Assembly (NCBI GenBank): GCA_959347315.1
Contig: OY365816.1
Coordinates: 27,361,248-27,425,247 of the forward strand
Length of the DNA: 64,000 bases
DNA from: Bimastos eiseni
Taxonomy: Eukaryota > Annelida > Clitellata > Crassiclitellata > Lumbricidae
Direction: 5' to 3'
The position numbers and the translations under genes were made by a program. Of the stretch, positions 1 to 11,329 are shown piece after piece. Under the pieces are notes generated by a model that saw only the letters and a list, made by a program, of their open reading frames with translations, was not told the DNA's origin and did not search any database. Every line of letters starts with the position of its first letter. Positions within the stretch are counted from its first letter, which is position 1.

Positions 1-660
1 AGTTGTGTGGTTGAGTAAATTAGAATTTATTCACTGCACACGTTTTAAAATCATGATACTCTCTGTAATTGACATTCTTTTGCAATGTCACTAGAAGGTG
101 GGCTTTCGATCTTAATAGCGTGTGTTGAATTCGGATTATGGTGAATCTTTGTGTTTTGATGTGATGAGTTTAAATTCGAGTCGAATTTTCGTTTCATTTT
201 TACGAGACGCAGGTTTGATGGCGTCGCTTGTGAATATCGTCACGTTGGTTTTTTTTTTGAGTTCTTGTGAGGATTATTGCTGTCATTTTTCAAAGCACTG
301 ATAGTTTTTTGTTTGGCGATAACGTGGTGTGACGCATGTGCGGGTACCTTTTGCGCCAGAACTAGAGTACGACGAACTCGTTCTGAATTTGTATTGTTTT
401 AATAGTGTGCGATAAAGCACAATTGTTTAAGCCATGATTGTATCTTTTTGCTATTGTTTTGCCCGTTTAAGTACATCTAAAAAAATATGCGGTCTGTAAC
501 CTTATGTCATTGCGGCATGAACTTTGGAATGGGGCTCGAGCTAGCTTGATGGGCGGATTTGTAATAAAATGTTTCTTGAACGTCAACGTTTCTCTCTTCG
601 AGTTGTTTCCTATCGTGTGCAAAATGTGTTTCACAAGCGGATGATATTTTTCCGTTCCTC
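1..660. other. no gene seen
   Basis: Ordinary AT-rich sequence. Short open frames only, with no recognisable domain, repeat array or splice-consistent exon. Confidence 0.5.
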
Positions 661-664
661 ATCG

Positions 665-765
665 TGATCTCCAGACTTCTGAAGCGCCACTTGAAGTCCA
701 AGCGCCGGGCACCAGCTTATTCACGAGCGCGGCATCGAATCATAAGGTTGTCCAAAGGGTAGTCC
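665..765 (+). repeat. interspersed repeat family E
   Basis: This stretch aligns by eye with 11221-11325. Shared landmarks are a core AAGCGCCACT, an ACCAGCT-TTCAC block and the end TCGAATCA followed by TATCCAAA or TGTCCAAA. Partial relatives lie at 18382-18445 and 33700-33790. Its class is unknown; the AGCGCCACT core resembles the end of family B. Confidence 0.5.
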
Positions 766-1499
766 TTGCAAGGTCAAAGTTGGATTTTGTCTTAGTATCT
801 TTGGATCACCGTTTTTAATGAATTTTATGAAGCCTATGGGGAGGCTCGACTCCTCAGCTCTGTGTCCAATGGCTTATAAATCCAATACTGTACACCCCAA
901 AGAAATACATTACAAGTTGATTACGAAATTACAATCCGGTTGCGGAATGGTTGTACCGTGTGATCAGTTTTATTTCTTGCCGTTGTGTAACATGCTCTGT
1001 CAGAGAATCGTGTCTAGTGGCGTGAGATGTTGGGTGCAAGGGCCTGACGCTCATTACGTAAACTTCTCTACGATGTTTATGGATATGTGGCGTATAAACG
1101 TGGTCGGTGTCACCGAAGAGCTTGAAAGGTGGTTTGGGATTTCAACCTCTTCCAGGGAAAGGAGAGGCGGTGGAGGAAAATTAGAGGAAAGGACGGTTGG
1201 GAAATGGGGGTAGTTTGCGGACATGGATTGTAGCTAATGTGTAACCCGAGGATTTTATCTGGGAGTAATATGGACGGGTTGTGAATCCGACGAAATCCGG
1301 GTAATTGGCGTAGACTAATATGTGCGTGCATTTCCCTTCAATTTCTGATATAAAGAAGTCCACAGATGTTGTTCAGCGATAGGTAATGGATGACGTCGTA
1401 ACACGTGATGGAAGCGTCATCGGCCAACAACAGAAGATGGCGCTTCAGTCGCCTCCAACAGCTGAACTAACACGATTTCAGCTTTAAGAGGGTGAGCTT

Positions 1500-1830
1500 G
1501 TGCGTGTGTGTGCGTGTGTGTGTGCGTGTGTGTGTGTGTGTGTGCGTGTGTGTGTGTGTGTGCGTGTGTGTGTGTGCGTGCGTGTGTGTGTGTGTGCACG
1601 CGCGCGTACGAGTGAGTGCTTGTGTCTGTGTTAGCCCTAACCCTATCTGAAGTGTTTGTCTTACTATTTCTGACAATTTGTCTACCTGTCTGTGTATGTG
1701 ACACTGTCTCTGTCTCTGTACCTCTTTGTGTCTGCCTGCCTGTATGTCTGTTTGTATGTCTTCTTGTCCATGAGTGTGTGTGTATTTGTCTGCCTGCATG
1801 TGTGTTAGCCTGTCTATCTGTCATTGCCAA
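1500..1830 (+). repeat. GT/CTGT microsatellite cluster
   Basis: A (GT)n tract with GTGC interruptions (1500-1605) runs into a degenerate CTGT/TGTC tract. The open frames here are repeat artefacts. Confidence 0.85.
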
Positions 1831-2286
1831 TCCCTCTCGCGTACGTGTTCGCTCCACGGGATCTCGCTGCCTAGCAACAACAGCCCCATAAATCACAGCC
1901 AAACGCGATGGGTATGCGACCGAGAAATCGCCGGAAACCACGAGCACCGCAATAACCCAATCTCCACCCCACCATCCATCCAAATCCCCACCCCATTCTC
2001 CCCAATCTCCACCCGCCGGCATCAATTACTCCCCCAATGCCAGTTGACGATATATCCAGTCACTGGAAGGGTACAGTTGCGATTGGGTATTTTAACATTT
2101 GCCCCTCGTTGCATCCATTTATTGGTTCCACAAAATCCACCCAGGCGGGTGGGCCTACACTATCCCTCATCGCTAGATGTCCTGTCTACACACATCCCTA
2201 AAAAGATCCCAATTAAATGGTCGCTGGTCACCACCAATATTTTTGATGTAGTGTCTGGTTAGAGGAGACAGAGGGGGCAATCTCGT

Positions 2287-2345
2287 GTGACAGGTGGTTG
2301 GGAACACCCAATGAGAGGGGTAAGAAATGTGGGGGACAAACGTAT
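2287..2345 (+). repeat. interspersed repeat family C, copy 1
   Basis: About 50 bases with GACAGGTGG, an ACACCCAATGA block and GGAAATG/GAAATG followed by GGGGGAC. The same order is found on the opposite strand at 7240-7305. I do not recognise the class. Confidence 0.45.
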
Positions 2346-2568
2346 AAGGTGTTCCCTCTCTGCAAAAGATGGGGGACTTCCCCGGGATCGCCGCCCCTGA
2401 GAGGAAAGACTAGGGAAGCGATGGGAAACGATGGGACACGACCCTTGTTTACTGGCAGAAATATCCCTAGTTCATTGTAGCTTTTCTGATAACCAGAATA
2501 AGCTTCATCATCATCGTCGTCGTCATCGTCAGAATAGTTCAAACAGACAACCGAGACGAATGATGTTC

Positions 2569-2582
2569 TCATGACGTCATGA
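2569..2582. promoter_or_regulatory. palindromic CRE-like site
   Basis: A 14-base perfect palindrome centred on TGACGTCA (2572-2579), the consensus CREB/ATF full site. No gene start is recognised within 5 kb downstream, so function is uncertain. Confidence 0.3.
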
Positions 2583-2599
2583 TTTCGCTTTTGGCGCCA

Positions 2600-3900
2600 A
2601 ACTGTCCCCGGAAGTTGACGCAAGCCAACGAAAGCTGTATGCGTCGAATGATAATAATTGCATTGCGGCTGGGTGCGTTTTATCTCTGCGTCCGTTGATC
2701 GATAGGTCTACATAATACGAGTGGAGCTCGCCCTATTTATAACTGACTACGTAATGTTCTCTGCTCAATCCAACCATTCTCTTCCTCCGTTCCTGGCGTC
2801 AGCCAATCGCTCGTACGGCTGACTCGTTTGGCTGGCTGGTTAGCGTCAAGCGGAGCGCCACGTGACCTAGAGGGGGAAAATTACACGGCGTCTGGCACGA
2901 TAAGGCACCGTTGTCGGATACGATTGAATTGAGTGAAGAGTTAATTGAGGTAGTTTGTGAATTATTAGTGTAGATTAAAAGAAAGTAATGCATGATTAGA
3001 TTAGATTTTATCAACTCATACCAGATGATATTATTGGATCATGTATTGAATGAGGGCGTCATAGTGTATATTTATATGTATATATGTTGTATATATATAT
3101 ATATCACGAGATGTTGACTTCAAATGACCGTAAACAGTAGCAAGTCATTGATTTCTATAAAACGTTTCAATTCCAAACTCTATCCACCATATCACATTTC
3201 ATCTTTTCATTAAAAGCCATTACAATGTTAAGGTTATTTTTCTCATACACACATCTCAATGAAATCCTGACCCCCTTCGAACCTGAACTCTAAACCTAAC
3301 GTCACCATCTATCCCAACCAAAACTCCGCTCACAGATAGTTTATTAGCCAGAAAATTTCCCTCAACATTTTCCAGCACCGACGAAATCCGTATATACAAT
3401 TGAAACGAATCCTACCAGACCCGATGTGACATACCATCTCCCCTCCTCTAGGCTTCACGCAAACGGCCATCATTATTCCTGGGCAATCCTGGCCGCGCAT
3501 CCATCCAGCTGGGTCTGGCGCTCCCCCACAACGGCCACGTCCATGCTTGGGTCTGGCTTAGCGCGGCTGTCCTTGCGCCAGGAAGGTCCGAAGAATCATG
3601 GACTATGCCTTCCTCCCTGGGCCAACGTCCCATCTCCCCTTCACCGGATATTTTATACTAAACAGCTTATACTGATGCCACGAAGAGAGGCAAGCTGCCA
3701 TCTAGCGACGCGTCTTGTCGTAGTAGCCTGTTGTTGCTGTTGGCCACCTTTCGTGGAATCCGTGTGACCTTTTGTTGGATAGGAGAGGAAGCCGCGGGAG
3801 GATGGATTTCGAGTAGGGAAAGGCGAGTTAGGAGCGATCGTTGAAGACCGCGATTTACTTACTTACGCGCATCAACAGGTAATAAATGTTGTTTGGTGTC
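2600..3900. other. no gene seen
   Basis: Mostly unique sequence. There is a TATA/MEF2-like CTATTTATAA near 2735 and a GC-richer patch at 3440-3780 with open frames on both strands, but no domain recognised. Confidence 0.4.
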
Positions 3901-3934
3901 TAGTGCTTTATGCTCACACGCATAGTATACATAC

Positions 3935-4180
3935 ATACTCACTTACTTAAATACATACATGTAGAAATCAATACATACATAAATACATACATACAATCCT
4001 CCATATATTCATGCACACACGCATACATATATACATGAATACATACATAAAAATATACATACACACATACACACACACACACATACATACATATATACAT
4101 ACATACATACATACATACATACATACATACATACATACATACATACATACATACATACATACATACATACATACATACAG
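3935..4180 (+). repeat. (CATA)n microsatellite
   Basis: A near-continuous CATA tetranucleotide array, perfect from about 4090 to 4180. It abuts the 5'-truncated L2-like LINE relic that follows. Confidence 0.95.
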
Positions 4181-4805
4181 CCTTATCGCCTGCTGTGTAT
4201 TCGACCTGTCAGATGATCTGTGCCCTCCCCTACTTTCTCCTCTATGGTACATGCTTTCGTTTGCTAGTTGCATAGATTACTGTAATTCGCTTTATTGGTC
4301 TTCCGAAATCGCTTCTGTTACCTTTTGAATCGCTGCCCGTCTGATTGACCGCCTTCCTCGCTTGTCACATATCTCGACCTTCAGTGACCAAGCCCTTACA
4401 GTGGCTTCCGCTCACATTCTGCATTTGGTTTGAGTTCTTTTCGGTGCTTCCAGACCGATTTTGAGTCAGGCTCTCTCTCTCTCTCTGTGACGATGCCGTC
4501 TTTAGGCTGCTTCTTGTCATCCTCTTCGCTTTTTTAGACTGACATCAATAGAGTGAGTCGGAGAGGGAATATAATTTAAAAGCAATGGGCCAATACAGGC
4601 ATTTATAAGCGAGGTATTAAGCAGAAGCCGCCCAAGTCCGAAATACCAAGAGGTCATGTTAGCAACTTGACCTCTTCTGTTACCATAACGGGGGTATACT
4701 TTTGCCCATGCTCTTAAGACCTCTTTTCTCCTGGAGCTTTTCACACTGGGAGCGCCTCTGATTGGGATGCACTGCAAGAGGCGCTATACAATTTGTAAAT
4801 GCAAA
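4181..4805 (+). mobile_element. L2/CR1-like LINE relic (C-terminal RT and 3' end)
   Basis: Conceptual translation around 4250-4330 gives CIDYCNSLYW followed by ARLIDRLPRL. After a frame change it gives QWLPLTFCIWFEFF near 4398-4440. These are the recognisable 'DYCNSLL ... AARLI ... LHWLP' landmarks downstream of the RT palm in L2/CR1-type LINEs. The frame is broken by stops and shifts. The 3' end (4690-4785) carries GGGAGCGCC and GCGCTATACAA, the family B terminus, and then passes into a CATA tail. The copy is 5'-truncated at the upstream CATA array. Confidence 0.65.
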
Positions 4806-4816
4806 ATGCAATTCAT

Positions 4817-4918
4817 GCATACATACATACATACATACATACATACATACATACATACATACATACATACATACATGCATACATACGTACATACATACAC
4901 GCATACATACTTACACTA
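4817..4918 (+). repeat. (CATA)n tail of the L2-like relic
   Basis: A CATA tetranucleotide array directly after the family B 3' terminus. It is the same unit as the array at the 5' side of the relic. Confidence 0.9.
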
Positions 4919-5236
4919 TTCTGTAGAGCTGTCATGGCGCAATAGAGGCCTGTCAATGACGCTTGTCAATGAATGTAGTTTGTTAAGTTGCATAATTAAA
5001 CGTCTTTGTTAGTAGAGGCGGATAAGACTTCTGTCATCGGGTTCATAAACGAATTGCAATGCGTGGAGCTGAATTGTATTTCTACGTCAATCCACTAATC
5101 AGAGTTTATTCGTTCGTTCTTTCATTTTCCCTCTTTTGTTCATTTTATCTTTTGCCCATTTTTCTTTCGTTCAGTTGTTCATACCTTGTTCATACGTTCA
5201 TCTGTTCTGTTGTTTATATATTCATATGCAATCAAA

Positions 5237-5241
5237 CAACC

Positions 5242-5308
<67 letters not shown>

Positions 5309-5466
5309 TACACAGACAGACAGATACACAGACAGACAGATACACAGACAGACAGATACACAGACAGACAGATACACAGACAGACAGATACACAGACAGA
5401 CAGATACACAGACAGACAGATACACACACAGACAGATACACAGACAGACAGACACACACACAGACA
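5237..5466 (+). repeat. (CAGA)n array with 16-base higher-order unit
   Basis: Perfect CAGA repeats to about 5305, then a 16-base unit, GATACACAGACAGACA, repeated about ten times. All long open frames over it are artefacts. Confidence 0.95.
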
Positions 5467-5739
5467 GGCCAGGCCGACAGACTGCTGTTTTAATGGTTGG
5501 GGTGGGATGATGTGGCGGGGGGAGAGTGGAGGGACTGTCGAAGAGCGAGACAACGGGGTAGGGGAGGGTCGTATCATGGAATAATTTTTATGCGGCCTCT
5601 GCCAGACTTCATCCTTTCGTCCGTCCATCCATCTTCATATCTCATCCGATGTTTATGCGACCATTGCGTCCCGAACACCAACCACGCATCCAATGAGTAT
5701 ACACAAGCGTACACATAGGCATACACAAGCAATGAAACA

Positions 5740-5880
5740 CACATACACGCACACATACATACAAACATACAGACACGAGTGCAAGCATATATTATACATA
5801 TGCATATACAGAAAATATACGCTATATATATATATATATAATATATATATATATATATTATATATATATAATGTATGCGC
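5740..5880 (+). repeat. CATA and TA dinucleotide tracts
   Basis: CATA-rich sequence grading into (TA)n at 5820-5870. Confidence 0.85.
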
Positions 5881-6409
5881 ATACCTGCACACTTTGTTAT
5901 ATATAAAATCACATACTGTTCATGAACTCAGCATAAATAAATAAATAAATATATAATATATATTATCTGCCTATAGATAAAATAATAAGTATGTTATTGC
6001 GTATGCGGAGAGAAACGTATTATGCATCACCGATTTGCAACTGATTGATTCATCCGAGTAGATAATGATATTTGAAAGTAATCGAATATGCACGAATTTA
6101 TGTAAGTATTCATAAATTTAGAGCAATATATGCGGCGAATTACGTACGACCTCTAACCATCTTCAGCGAGGCCTAAGCGGAAGGGAGATAGCGAGGGTAG
6201 CAGAGAGTGAGAGGAAGGGAGGGAGGGAGAGTGCCCCTCTCTGCTTTGAGATGAGCATCACAGTGTTTCAGCCGCAGTAGCCACGGTGCCAATCGCATCT
6301 CGTAGCATCTCATGTAGGCCTATACGACGATGCCTTTGGAAAATCAATAGAATCCACGGCGCCTCTCAGATCGGTGAATTGCGGATTGGCTCTACTTCCT
6401 CCTCGTCTA

Positions 6410-6660
6410 GTCTGCTCTCTGTCTCTGTCTTACTCTGTGAGTGTATGTGACTGTCTGTCTGTCTGTCTCCTTCCCTCCCTCTCTCTCCCACTCCCCTCTC
6501 TCCCTCTGCCTCTCTCTCTCTCTCTGTGTGTCTGTGTGTCTGTCTCTCTCTCTTTGTCTGTCTGTCTGTCTGTCTCTTTCTCTTTCTCTGTCTCTCTTTC
6601 TCTCTGTCACTCTCTCTGTCTCTGTCTGTCTGTCTGTCTGTCTCTCTTTCTCTCTCTCTT
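6410..6660 (+). repeat. CTGT/TCTC pyrimidine-rich microsatellite
   Basis: Interleaved (CTGT)n and (TC)n tracts, pyrimidine-rich on this strand for about 250 bases. Confidence 0.9.
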
Positions 6661-6714
6661 TGCAATCGGATCTTTAAGTCACTGGCACGGTGGGGACGGG
6701 GCTAATTGCCGATG

Positions 6715-6965
6715 ACACTGGGGTAGGGTGGATGGGTAAGGGTGGATGTGTGTACAGATGGGGAATAGTGGATGGGTGTATGGATGGGTAGGGTGGATGG
6801 GTGTATGGATGTAGGGATGGAGGAAGGTAGGTGGGTGGGTGGTCGGACGGTGAAGGGTGGATGAGTTTACTGATGGAGAAGGGGGATGTGTGGTCGGATG
6901 GGGCAGTTAGGATGGGTGGTAGCCTCTGGTAGGATGGGGGAAGAATGAATGGGTGAATGGAGGGA
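6715..6965 (+). repeat. degenerate GGATGGGT minisatellite
   Basis: Variants of a unit like GGATGGGTGTATGGATGGGT are repeated over about 250 bases. G-rich on this strand. Confidence 0.75.
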
Positions 6966-7239
6966 ATGGTGTACGGATGGGTTTTCCATTCTGCAAAGGT
7001 CGTTGATCGCTTGGGGTGACGCCGCAATTAACACGACCCGGAAGTTGTTCGTCTTGGGTTCATCGAGTGCCTTTGTCTACTGCATGATGAAGCCACCTGC
7101 TTTGTCCGGTCACCTATGTGGTTGCCTGTCTGTCTGTCTGTCTGTCTGCCTTTGTGCCTCCGCGTATTTTGTGTCGTTGTGTCCTTGTGAGATTGCCAAT
7201 TAGAAGCTTGGTTGCAGAGGCGACAATCCCGAGGGCAGG

Positions 7240-7305
7240 GGTTTCGAGGGGACACGTCCCCCGCATTTCCTACCCATTTCATTGGGTGTCTTCCCACCTG
7301 TCAAA
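7240..7305 (-). repeat. interspersed repeat family C, copy 2
   Basis: The reverse complement matches 2287-2345 (GACAGGTGG, ACACCCAATGA, GGAAATG, GGGGGAC). On this strand a second half extends to about 7200. Confidence 0.45.
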
Positions 7306-7606
7306 GAGAGAGACAGACAAACACACAGATCGCTGCCTTTGCTTGGTTGAAACATAATTTCGAGCTCCGAGAGACAATGAGCGACTACTGGATGTCTGTC
7401 TGAGTACCTCTGTGACTGGCTGCTTGGCGGTGTGCTTGTCTGCCCGCATTTGTGTCTTCGTGTATTTGTCATTCGTGTCGTTGTGTTTGGATGCTTTGCT
7501 GGAAAAAATCTGAATATGAAGAGGCTGTAATCAGGAGCTTAATTGCAACATAATTTCGGACTCCAAGAGAAAATTGACCATTTCTTCTTGTTTTTTCTTC
7601 TGGTTT

Positions 7607-7866
7607 TCTTCTTCTTCTTCTTCTTCTTCTTCTTCATCATCATCATCATCTTCTTCTTCTTCTTCTTCTTCTTCTTCTTCATCATCATCATCATCTTCTT
7701 CTTCTTCTTCTTCTTCTTCTTCTTCTTCATCATCATCATCTTCTTCTTCTTCTTCTTCTTCTTCTTCTTCTTCATCATCATCATCTTCTTCTTCTTCTTC
7801 TTCATCATCATCATCATCTTCTTCTTCTTCTTCTTCATCATCATCTTCTTCTTCTTCTTCATCTTC
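7607..7866 (+). repeat. block-structured (TTC)n/(ATC)n array
   Basis: Runs of TTC alternate six times with short ATC runs (about four or five units each). Translation gives only homopolymer Ser, Phe, Glu/Asp or Lys/Met frames, so it is not coding. It lies about 120 bases before gene 1's first coding exon. Confidence 0.95.
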
Positions 7867-7989
7867 GCTGCCTAGTTTCAAGAGACATCGTAGCGATCGT
7901 TGGGTGTCTGCCTGAGTACCGTTGTGATTGCATGGTTGACGGTGTGCCTGCCTGCTTGCCTTTGTGTAAACCTTCTGTCTCCTATAGGA

Positions 7990-8566
7990 ATGGGTAACCG
8001 TATTCCTGGTGGCGATGGTAGCACTGACGGAGGTGGCATTGGCCTGCCGAGACGACCTTCCGAAGTCCGCGACTTTTTCCGCCGCCGCAAGAGAACCAAT
8101 CCCCCGTCGCACCATCTCCAAGACCCGTCACAACGCCCCATCCCACCCTCCTCGGCCTCCTACAACTACAGCCGCGACAAGATCAACTCCTGCCCCGATC
8201 TAGTTCGACCTGAGACACGACCTCTGACCCGGTCAAAGGTCGAGGCCGAGGAAGAGGAGGAAGACCGAGCGATAGGACTGAAGATCTACCGGTCCTACAG
8301 CGATATCCCAGACTCGAAGATGTCCAGCTGTTCGGAGATTCCACCAATTGAGGTTCGTGTCTACCGGAGGAGCACGGAGGGTTTGGCCAGCGCAGGGAAG
8401 GCCGTGTCCCTCCCGCGAGGAATGGAGCGCAGCCTGGGAGCGACGTCCGTCATGTCCTATGGGTCGGACTTTCGCCCGTCGCCAAGAGACTGCACGTCGG
8501 CCATCGAGACGAGGACTTCAAGGAGGGGGTCGTCGAGGTGCAGCATGGCCAGCATTGGATACAGAG
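7990..8566 (+). CDS. gene 1, coding exon 1 (aa 1-192)
   Basis: The ATG lies two bases inside an exon that follows acceptor CTCCTATAG (AG at 7986-7987). The donor is GAG|GTCGGT at 8567. A second GT at 8571 is rejected because only the 8567 donor matches the phase of the next exon. Confidence 0.72.
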
Positions 8567-10696
8567 GTCGGTAACACGATAAACGGAGTCTTCACTACGA
8601 GATATTAGCCCCATGACAGGACAAATCTCCACGGACAAGACGTGCACCAAAGTCAGGACTTGTTCCAAAGACAGGACGAGTTCCAAAGTCAGGACGAGCA
8701 CTAGAGACAGGAGGAGTTCCAGAGACATAACGAGTTCCAGAGACAGGACGAGCCCCAAAGACAGGACTAATGTCCCCGACGGGACGAGCCTCCACGACCG
8801 CACGAACCCCCAAAGAAAAGACGATCTTCCAGTCACCCAGAGACAGTGGAATACTATCCGAATGAAGTTGCAAAGTCGTGACAGGGATAATGTAGGCTGT
8901 CGATTGGATTATTGTTGACAATATCGATCAAAACGTTCTCATCATTTATTGATCAATGCAGGCAAATATTTCCGTCTGAGAGTCTCTCTGTCTGCCTGCC
9001 TGTCTTCCTATCTGGCTGTCTGTCTGTCCCTCTGTCTGCTGCCTGCCTGTCTGTCCGTCTGCCTGCCTGCATGTCTGTCTGTTTGTCTGTCCGTCTGCCT
9101 GCGTGTCTGTCTGTCTGGCTGCCTATCTTCCTATCTGTCTGTCGGCCTGCCTGTCTATCTGTGTGCGTCAATCATCCATCTATCCTTCCTTACAAGCTGT
9201 TCCCTCTTACTAACTATCTACTCATGTGACCCTTCGATCATATCCTATACGTTCTGTTTCTTCCGTCAGTCTCTCCCGAGGAGTTCCCAGACACGGAAAC
9301 GGTCAAGCAGAAGCTAAGGGACTTCGAGGCGAACTTCGTCTCTGGTCTGGTCGACGCCTTCCAATCCCTGCCGCCGCTCAACCAGCTGGCCGCCATCTCC
9401 ATCGCCACTCGACCGGATCGTGTCAATCAGACCGTGTCGCTGCTCCAGTACATCGAGTCTGACTCGATCCCGGCGGACCTGCTGACGGCCACGGACGCCG
9501 GACAGAACAGGGAGTACGTGCTGACCGTGTCAGATCGGAACTTCGAGTTGATCCGGAGGATTAAGACGGAGCGCCTGACCGAACAGAGATTGAGCGCCGC
9601 ACTGGAGATACTCCGAGAACTGGCCAGGGACGCTGCCCATGACCTCGGAAGAATCTTCGAGTACCAACTGGCGCTGATCATGGAGCCGGTGGCGATGAGG
9701 CTCCTTGCGAGGCACGCCGTGGACTGTATCGTTCACGTCCTGAAGAGGAGGAACCGAATTCTGGACCGCAACACCGTCGTTCAGGGAGTCCTTAGGGGAA
9801 GGCCGAGGATTCCAGAGAATCTTCCGCGGTTCGTGTCGATCATCGTCGGTTCGAAAGAGCTCAAGTGGAACATCTACGAGGTCTTCAAACGCCCCGCTCT
9901 GAGGAAGGAACTGTTTGCGTCATCGAATGGAGGTGGCCCGGGGTCCCTGCGAGTGCCAGACGAGATGGATCTATTCGGGGGTCGACTCCCGTGGAAATTC
10001 CACACGTCGGCCCAATGCGAGCCGATGACGTACGGGTATCGGGGTCAGCTGGTCGAGTGGGACTACGTCAACTGCCACTTCCGGTTGAGTTCGGAGGAGG
10101 AGACGGCGATGGCGGAGGAGGTTTCGTGGAGATACGACGACTTCCACCGTCTCTACAGCCCCTTCCAGCGCCTCATCGGACACGACGCTATCGAGTCCTA
10201 TTTCAGGAGTCGGGTGACGATGTCCCCAGGCGAACCATCGACCTCCTCGTCGGTCCCAAGCCTTGCGGACTTCGTCAGGCAGACGAGGAGTGGGACGTAC
10301 GTGAGGGACGAAATCCGTCTAGTCTTCCGACCCCTGGGACCAGTCAGCGGCGGATGGAACCTTGGACAACTAGGTCTGGACGAGGTGGACGTGGCCCGCG
10401 TTCGCAAGACGGACCCGACGCAGGAGAGGACTTCCCTGAAGGACACGGCCATCGAGGTGACCCGGCGATGTGACGAGCTGCGATGCAGGCTGGAGGAGAT
10501 GGAGTCCCTGGCAACTAGTCCGACGTCTCCCGAAATGGAAGAGTCTTTCCGGAGATCGCCAAATCCCATCCACGACAACAACATCTGCTGGAAGGAACAA
10601 CGGAGGGAGGAGCACTGCTTTGCCAGAGATGGAGCTGGCAACAATTCCGCCTTCTGTGTGGTCGAGAGAAGCAGCGAGACCGTGACGGACGTCTGA
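7990..10696 (+). CDS. two-exon gene, uncharacterised 667-aa protein (possible MIEAP-like C-terminus)
   Basis: Seen: exons 7990-8566 and 9270-10696 join in phase 1 to a 667-residue frame with no internal stop. Coding bias is strong and GC is far above the surroundings. Residues 1-192 are hydrophilic, basic (DFFRRRKR) and low-complexity; the region after the intron is mostly helical and amphipathic. About residue 430 onward comes LPWKFHTSAQCEPMTYGY, then later EIRLVFRPLGPVSGG followed by DEVDVARV. Known: invertebrate relatives of mitochondria-eating protein end in a domain with a W-x-M...PPM block followed by a 'WPxL..GG....GEV' block. Inference: this could be a divergent member, but the match is by eye and weak. 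The ATG has a good context (G at -3 and +4) and follows a splice-like TTCTGTCTCCTATAG, so a 5' UTR intron is likely. No poly(A) signal is seen near the stop. Confidence 0.72.
8567..9269 (+). other. gene 1 intron with 18-base repeats and CTGT tract
   Basis: 703-base intron. About 8630-8790 carries some eight copies of an 18-base unit like AGACAGGACGAGTTCCAA. About 8985-9165 is a CTGT/CTGC microsatellite. The acceptor is TTCTTCCGTCAG. Confidence 0.7.
9270..10696 (+). CDS. gene 1, coding exon 2 (aa 193-667)
   Basis: Starts with the two bases completing codon 193 (Val) and stays open to TGA at 10694-10696. An ATG is not needed, because the apparent GTG start at 9434 is internal. It contains predicted helices from FEANFVSGLVDAF onward and the tentative MIEAP-like blocks near its 3' half. 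Confidence 0.78.
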
Positions 10697-11220
10697 GAAC
10701 CAACCAGTGGTTGCTCCGAAATTATCTAACGGGGGGTCCATGGAGGGCCCTGGGAACCTGACAGAGGGACCAGATGGATGGCTGATTTTGTCAACTCTAA
10801 GAGTAGATTCCAATTTGCAGGGCCCACTAGTGGGGCACGGACATAGGTGGTGGGGCCACAAACACGGTTAGTGGGGCTACAAACACGACTGGTGAGGTAC
10901 TGGCCCTTCTGGTTCCTCTAGAGCCGCAACTGTTTGGCTGGGAAGGTCGTGGCGTAGCAAAATGGGAGAGGTGGGTATAAGTGATTAGATTAGGATGCTC
11001 GCCATGTGAAGCAGAGTGTGAGTCTCCTCTACTTCTGAGACATTTCAACTCTGAATGAGAGTTCAACCAACGAGCTCTCGACTGACAGCATGGCACGCTG
11101 ATCACTGTGTAACCGAGAAATTGACGATTAACGATAATTAGGAAACTCGCTATCAACGAAATTGGTGCTGATCATAACAAGCACCAATAGCTTGCAAAAA
11201 CACTGACTATTCGCTATCGT
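10697..11220. other. 3' flank of gene 1
   Basis: Short imperfect repeat of GTGGGGCTACAAACACG at 10848-10895. No AATAAA was found in this stretch. Confidence 0.4.
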
Positions 11221-11325
11221 AATCTTCAAACTTCTAAAGCGCCACTCGAAGGCCAGGCGCAGGGAACCAGCTGATTCACAAGCGCTGCGTCGAATCAAAG
11301 GGGTTATCCAAAAGGTGGTCTAGAG
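11221..11325 (+). repeat. interspersed repeat family E, copy 2
   Basis: Matches 665-765 in the same orientation (CTTCTAAAGCGCCACT at its start, TCGAATCAAA near its end). Confidence 0.5.
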
Positions 11326-11329
11326 GAGT

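Noticed and set aside
818..1213. 131-codon plus-strand open frame
   Set aside because: No domain, no splice or promoter support, and a low-complexity end. Kept out as unsupported.
1417..2025. 202-codon minus-strand frame rich in His/Thr
   Set aside because: Driven by the GT/CTGT microsatellite.
3426..3767. Open frames on both strands at 3.4-3.8 kb
   Set aside because: GC-rich patch without recognisable domain. The minus frame (REEGIVHDSSD..) looked repeat-like but could not be identified.
5059..5628. Several 75-149 codon frames over the CAGA array
   Set aside because: Pure repeat translation in every frame.
7990..8010. N-terminal MGNRIP as a myristoylation signal on gene 1
   Set aside because: Proline occupies the position that normally needs a small residue, so the motif fails.
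8571..8572. Alternative donor GTAACA for gene 1 exon 1
   Set aside because: Phase 2 would not match exon 2, whereas the donor at 8567 does.
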